A stretch of DNA of 8,737 bases. It comes from Dehalococcoidia bacterium (GTDB taxonomy: Bacteria > Chloroflexota > Dehalococcoidia > SZUA-161). Every line of letters begins with the position of its first letter. Positions within the stretch are counted from its first letter, which is position 1. This document shows, piece by piece, positions 5,492 to 8,737 of this stretch. The DNA is taken from positions 1-8,737 of the forward strand of contig SOKG01000182.1 of the NCBI GenBank assembly GCA_004376205.1. Direction: 5' to 3'. The notes under the pieces are model-generated. The model was given only the letters and a program-made list of their open reading frames with translations, had not been told where the DNA came from and did not search any database. Both the position numbers and the translations under genes were made by a program.

Positions 5492-5883
5492 AAACAGTGC
5501 TCTTCGTCTGTGTTCATAATTCTGGCCGCAGCCAGATGGCCGAGGCTTTTTTCAACTGGCTCGCCAGAGGAAAGGCAAAGGCTATTTCGGCAGGCACTGA
5601 CCCTGCTGATGCTGTTGACTCCACAGTGATCGAAGCCATGCGAGAAGTGGGCGTAGACATAAGCAATAACATCGCGAAAGCGCTCACTCGAGAGATGATG
5701 GAGCGGGCAGACAAAGTGGTGACGATGGGATGCGGGGTGGAGGGGGTATGCCCCGCAGGTTTTGTGGAGACCGAGGACTGGGAGCTGGAAGACCCAAAAG
5801 GCAAAACGATTGAGAAGGTCAGGGAGATAAGGGACGATATAAGAGCGAGGGTACTGAAGATGTTAGAAGGGCTGGAGTCTTGA
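5488..5883 (+). CDS. arsC: Arsenate reductase, thioredoxin-coupled (low-molecular-weight phosphatase fold)
   Basis: This 131-residue protein reduces arsenate to arsenite in the cytoplasm. The P-loop is CX5R, Cys8 to Arg14 (FVCVHNSGRSQMAEAF), and the catalytic Asp is in the DP pair Asp102-Pro103 (WELEDPKGK). The two relay cysteines are Cys82 and Cys88 (MGCGVEGVCP), giving the three-Cys relay known from S. aureus pI258 ArsC, with the second and third Cys six apart instead of seven. The disulfide left after catalysis is re-reduced by thioredoxin, for which the small thioredoxin-like protein two genes upstream is a candidate. The start overlaps the CMD gene stop by 4 bp, and AAAGGAGGGA (from 5473) is the ribosome site. 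A strong hairpin spans its stop codon. It supplies arsenite to the downstream exporter. Confidence 0.92.
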   Translation: MKTVLFVCVHNSGRSQMAEAFFNWLARGKAKAISAGTDPADAVDSTVIEAMREVGVDISNNIAKALTREMMERADKVVTMGCGVEGVCPAGFVETEDWELEDPKGKTIEKVREIRDDIRARVLKMLEGLES

Positions 5884-5910
5884 TAGGCAGGTTTCTGAAA
5901 TCAAGACTCC
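5874..5910 (+). other. Perfect 11-bp hairpin at the arsC stop codon
   Basis: GGAGTCTTGAT (5874-5884) and ATCAAGACTCC (5900-5910) are perfect inverted repeats around a 15-nt loop that itself holds a small CAG-GTTT-CTG hairpin. The left arm includes the arsC stop codon. No T-run follows, so it is not a standard intrinsic terminator. An intercistronic mRNA-stabilising or processing element between arsC and acr3 is more likely. Confidence 0.65.
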
Positions 5911-5932
5911 GACCTCAAAGTAGGAATACAAC

Positions 5933-7003
5933 ATGAGTGGCACAGATCCAAGGGCTGCAATCCGCAGGCTGTCAATCTTGGACCGTTTCCTCACGCTCTG
6001 GATATTCCTGGCAATGGGTTTGGGGGTTGGCCTGGGGTACTTCGTCACTGGGACGGCCGATTTCATTGACCGCTTTCAGGTGGGCACGACTTCTATCCCG
6101 ATAGCTATCGGGCTCATACTGATGATGTATCCACCGCTCGCCAAGGTAAGATACGAAGAGCTAGGCAGGGTATTCCGCAACTGGCGGGTGCTGGGGCTTT
6201 CCCTGGTGCAGAACTGGCTTATCGGCCCCGTGCTCATGTTCTTCCTGGCTATCATCTTCCTGCGAGCCTATCCCGAATACATGACAGGACTGATCCTGAT
6301 CGGCCTCGCCCGCTGTATCGCCATGGTCATTGTGTGGAATGAGCTGGCCAAGGGAGACACCGAGTATGCCGCCGGGCTGGTAGCCTTCAACTCTATATTC
6401 CAGATATTTTTCTTCTCCATATACGCCTACATCTTCATAACAGTGATGCCGGGATGGTTCGGGCTGGAGGGTGCGGCGGTAGACATCACTATCGGCCAGA
6501 TTGCCCAGAGTGTGTTCATCTACCTGGGCATACCTTTCTTCGGGGGCATGATCACGCGCTTTACACTTATTAAGGCCAAGGGCCGGGAATGGTACGAGGG
6601 TAAGTTCATCCCCAGGATCAGCCCCATCACGTTGATTGCTCTCCTCTTCACCATTGTGGTCATGTTCTCACTAAAGGGCGAAGTCATCGTCCAGCTGCCT
6701 CTCGATGTAATTCGCATCGCCATCCCGCTGCTAATCTACTTCGTGGTCATGTTCTTCATCTCATTCTACATGGGTAAGAAGATTGGGGCTGACTACGCTA
6801 AGACAACGACCATCGCGTTCACTGCGGCTAGCAACAACTTCGAGCTGGCCATAGCCGTAGCTATAGCGGTGTTTGGCATCGGCTCCGGGGTGGCCTTCGC
6901 TGCGGTAATCGGGCCTTTGGTGGAGGTGCCGGTGCTCATCAGCCTGGTAAACGTGGCTCTGTACTTTCGGAGGAGGTATTTCGCAGCAGGGTCAAGTGCG
7001 TGA
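5933..7003 (+). CDS. acr3: ACR3-family arsenite efflux permease
   Basis: This 356-residue inner-membrane protein with about ten hydrophobic segments exports As(III) by coupling to the proton gradient. Family hallmarks are LILIGLARCIAMVIVWN (120-136), with the essential Cys at 128, and FTAASNNFELAIAVAIAVFG (296-315), with Glu304 in the second conserved helix. The N-terminus has a short cytoplasmic basic stretch before the first helix (about 19-38). The ribosome site is weak (TAGGA, about 9 nt before ATG 5933). It is the last gene of the ars operon, 49 nt after arsC across a strong hairpin, and lies tail to tail with the radical SAM gene. No arsA or arsD accompanies it, so transport is not ATP-driven. 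All key residues are present. Confidence 0.93.
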   Translation: MSGTDPRAAIRRLSILDRFLTLWIFLAMGLGVGLGYFVTGTADFIDRFQVGTTSIPIAIGLILMMYPPLAKVRYEELGRVFRNWRVLGLSLVQNWLIGPVLMFFLAIIFLRAYPEYMTGLILIGLARCIAMVIVWNELAKGDTEYAAGLVAFNSIFQIFFFSIYAYIFITVMPGWFGLEGAAVDITIGQIAQSVFIYLGIPFFGGMITRFTLIKAKGREWYEGKFIPRISPITLIALLFTIVVMFSLKGEVIVQLPLDVIRIAIPLLIYFVVMFFISFYMGKKIGADYAKTTTIAFTAASNNFELAIAVAIAVFGIGSGVAFAAVIGPLVEVPVLISLVNVALYFRRRYFAAGSSA

Positions 7004-7022
7004 GCGGATTTCTACTTGCTCC

Positions 7023-7042
7023 CGAAACCTCTTAAGTTTTCG
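7023..7042. terminator. Possible bidirectional stem between acr3 and the radical SAM gene
   Basis: CGAAACCT-CTTA-AGTTTTCG forms an 8-position stem with one mismatch in the 28-bp convergent gap and the last codons of the radical SAM gene. It has no clear T-run on either strand, so termination here is uncertain. Confidence 0.3.
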
Positions 7043-8492
7043 CTGATGGCGTGGGGAGCTCCTGGCTGCCCTCGGTAAACTCCGCCTCGCCGCTCTCTCC
7101 ATCCGTCGTGGGGTAGGATGGGGAAGAATCCCTAACACCAGAAGGCCATGCGTTTTTCACATATTGATATTTACTCGTCGCAAGTGAACCAAGTCCGCGG
7201 TTCAATGAGTAAGCGGCAGCAGTCAAATGTAGGCTTTTCGTTTGGATAAGCGAATTAAGAGCTCTTTTTAGTGATGTTACTCTTGAGGTAGTGTGTTTAT
7301 AGACTTGGTAAGTACCTTCTCCCAATTCCTCGGGCGTCATCTGCTTAGGCCTGAATACGGGCTCCTCGAAATCGTAATGCCTCCAATCAGCAGGATAATT
7401 GGTGCGCAATAACCTTCCTTCAGATCTCATTCTGTTGTATAATCTGGTTCCTGGAATGGGAGTTAAGATTGTGAATGAGGCTGAATCGATCTTCGAATCC
7501 AGGATGAATTCTATCGTTCTCTGAAACACATCTTTCCTATCCCCATCACCACCCAAAATGAATGCCCCATGGACCCCGATGCCATGGTCATGTATTTTCT
7601 TGATTACCTCTTTATAGTTGGTTACACCTACCTTCAAGTTTCTAACTTTACGCATACCTTCGAGTGTTTCTTCAACTACAGATTCAAAACCGATGTGTAC
7701 TGCCAAACAACCTGATTTTTGGGCCCACTTCAATACTTCTGAGTTACTTGCAAAATCAATTCCTACTTGAGAAGCCCACCGCTTATTCAATCCTCTCTCT
7801 TTCATCCCTCGGAACAATTGAATTGCCCTTTCCTCCGCCTTTTTCCCGTAATTTAGAATGTTATCATCTGAAAAAAAGAACTCCTTGCAATTCAGAGCTT
7901 CTATTTCATCCAGTACCTCTCCCACAGGTCTTTGTCTATACGTTCGACCATGAAAAGTGGTTACAGAACAAAACTCACAATCCATAGAGCAACCTCTAGC
8001 TGTTTGCACAGAGGCTTTAACTCTATATCTATCGGAATAGAGGTCATTTCTGGGTCTAGCAAGATTTTCTAAAGAAATACGCTCCCCTCTATAAAACATT
8101 TTCAATTTATTACTTTCGAAATCACGGAGTAGAGTTTGCCAAACAGATTCCGCCTCACCTATGACAATAGAATCAACAAATCGTATCGCTTCATCATACA
8201 TCATAGAGGCATGAATGCCGCCCATCACCGTCTTGATGCCTTTTCGCCTGTACTGTTCAGATACTTCATACGCTCTGGGAGCATTCCAGGTCATAGCAGT
8301 TATGCCTACCAGGTCAGCCTCCTCAAAGGATATCGGCTCAATATTCTCATCAATTATCTTGATATCCCAATCAGAGGGGGTCAATGCGGCCAAATAGGCT
8401 AAACTTGGGGGTGCGTAAGTGAAATTACGGACCTTTATCGCATTTAGCTTGGCTTCATCACTGGGATTAATTAATAGCAATTTCTTAGCCAC
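7032..8492 (-). CDS. B12-binding-domain radical SAM protein (class B methylase-like)
   Basis: The protein has 486 residues from GTG 8492. Residues 1-130 form a Rossmann-type cobalamin-binding domain (KKLLLINPS at 3-11, VGITAMTW at 62-69, VMGGIHASM at 89-97, IVIGEAE at 109-115). Residues 160-360 are the radical SAM barrel, with the CxxxCxxC cluster motif at Cys168, Cys172 and Cys175 (ARGCSMDCEFC) and HIGFES at 266-271. The segment with PIPGTRLYNRM and FRPKQMTPEELGEG (345-393) resembles the C-terminal domain of HpnP/BchE-like enzymes. Many relatives methylate or cyclise unactivated carbons; the substrate here is unknown. I prefer GTG 8492 because the family starts at KxLLINP and AAAGGA lies just upstream; a GTG at 8537 would add 15 residues and overlap a hairpin. 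The body is AT-rich compared with the ars genes. The tail is homologous to that of the truncated neighbour at 8601-8737. Confidence 0.85.
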   Translation of the reverse strand: MAKKLLLINPSDEAKLNAIKVRNFTYAPPSLAYLAALTPSDWDIKIIDENIEPISFEEADLVGITAMTWNAPRAYEVSEQYRRKGIKTVMGGIHASMMYDEAIRFVDSIVIGEAESVWQTLLRDFESNKLKMFYRGERISLENLARPRNDLYSDRYRVKASVQTARGCSMDCEFCSVTTFHGRTYRQRPVGEVLDEIEALNCKEFFFSDDNILNYGKKAEERAIQLFRGMKERGLNKRWASQVGIDFASNSEVLKWAQKSGCLAVHIGFESVVEETLEGMRKVRNLKVGVTNYKEVIKKIHDHGIGVHGAFILGGDGDRKDVFQRTIEFILDSKIDSASFTILTPIPGTRLYNRMRSEGRLLRTNYPADWRHYDFEEPVFRPKQMTPEELGEGTYQVYKHTTSRVTSLKRALNSLIQTKSLHLTAAAYSLNRGLGSLATSKYQYVKNAWPSGVRDSSPSYPTTDGESGEAEFTEGSQELPTPSAKT

Positions 8493-8528
8493 TATTCCTT
8501 TCCCCTTTACCAGCAATGGAAGGCTGAA

Positions 8529-8541
8529 AAAGGCCACCTTT
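8529..8541 (-). terminator. Weak hairpin between the tandem radical SAM genes
   Basis: On the minus strand AAAGG-TGG-CCTTT is followed by two more T. The 5-bp stem shares its T-run, so this is a weak terminator or attenuator after the truncated upstream paralogue. The rest of the 108-bp gap (8493-8600) shows no convincing promoter. Confidence 0.3.
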
Positions 8542-8600
8542 GGAATCGGATCAACCAGCTACCGCAGAGAGTTCTCGCTCCTCCGGAGTTCCTCGCTTCC

Positions 8601-8737
8601 TTAGACAAACTCTGCCTCGGAGCGCTCTCCATCCGTGATCCGGTGGGATAGGTAAGGGTCCCTAATCCCAGAAGGCAATCCCTTTTTCATCTGTTCATAC
8701 TTCTTCATCCAAAACGAACGATATCCGCGATTTACTT
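8601..8737 (-). CDS. C-terminal end of a second radical SAM protein, tandem paralogue, cut by the right edge
   Basis: The minus strand has an open frame from the window edge (first full codon 8735) to TAA at 8603-8601, encoding 44 residues. Without gaps, 21 of its first 43 residues match the C-terminal tail of the gene at 7032-8492. Shared pieces include NRG, PSG-RD, TDGE and EAEF. Homology to a tail outside the catalytic barrel points to duplication of the whole gene, with the rest lying to the right. The codon aligned with this stop is GAG in the other copy, and GS-EL similarity continues past the stop. Function is presumed to be the same class, but no catalytic motif is visible here. Confidence 0.75.
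   Translation of the reverse strand, partial: VNRGYRSFWMKKYEQMKKGLPSGIRDPYLSHRITDGERSEAEFV

Noticed and set aside
7664..7987. Plus-strand 107-codon frame inside the radical SAM gene
   Set aside because: It is antisense to the CxxxCxxC region, has no ribosome site or known domain, and is low-complexity in hydrophobic residues.
7032..8492. The radical SAM gene as part of arsenic metabolism (ArsS or ArsL-like)
   Set aside because: It is convergent with the ars operon, differs in composition, carries a B12 domain and has a tandem paralogue; none of this fits ArsS or ArsL, and no ArsM is nearby.
8581..8588. CTCCGGAG palindrome after the truncated radical SAM gene
   Set aside because: An 8-bp palindrome without a T-run or a repeated copy is expected by chance.

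Overview
The window reads as a chromosomal segment of an anaerobic bacterium. My best guess is an uncultured Chloroflexota of the Dehalococcoidia type; Deltaproteobacteria or other anaerobes remain possible. The guess rests on an NfnAB/SudAB-type ferredoxin/sulfide flavoenzyme pair, SCP2-type thiolase paralogues, ACR3-type arsenite efflux and a B12-binding radical SAM protein. No rRNA, tRNA, insertion sequence or CRISPR array is visible.

Layout. (1) Positions 1-709, minus strand: the N-terminal 236 codons of a thiolase-fold protein that runs off the left edge and has Thr where the nucleophilic Cys of thiolases should be. (2) Positions 710-1008: a divergent intergenic region with a good sigma70-type promoter facing left and an extended -10 promoter facing right. 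(3) Positions 1009-3246, plus strand: nfnA-nfnB-like pair (FAD/[2Fe-2S] subunit and GltD-like subunit with two Cys4 cluster motifs). (4) Positions 3251-7003, plus strand: a six-gene arsenic operon in the order arsR, ArsP-like permease, thioredoxin-like protein, carboxymuconolactone-decarboxylase-family protein, arsC, acr3. It has a palindromic operator before arsR, a related half-site pair before the permease, a weak hairpin with a T-run after arsR, and a perfect 11-bp hairpin at the arsC stop. (5) Positions 7032-8492, minus strand and convergent: a B12-binding radical SAM protein, more AT-rich than the ars genes. (6) Positions 8601-8737, minus strand: the last 44 codons of a tandem paralogue of that protein, cut by the right edge.

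How the genes work together. ArsC reduces arsenate to arsenite through a Cys relay, ACR3 exports arsenite, and ArsR senses As(III) and should repress the operon. The permease, thioredoxin-like protein and CMD-family protein form an inserted middle module. The permease may export organoarsenicals or another soft-metal species, the thioredoxin-like protein could recycle ArsC or the permease cysteines, and the CMD protein, which has lost its redox CxxC, has no obvious role. The nfnAB pair ends only 4 bp before the ars promoter, with no terminator seen, so some read-through is possible. The radical SAM genes are convergent with the ars operon and probably functionally separate.
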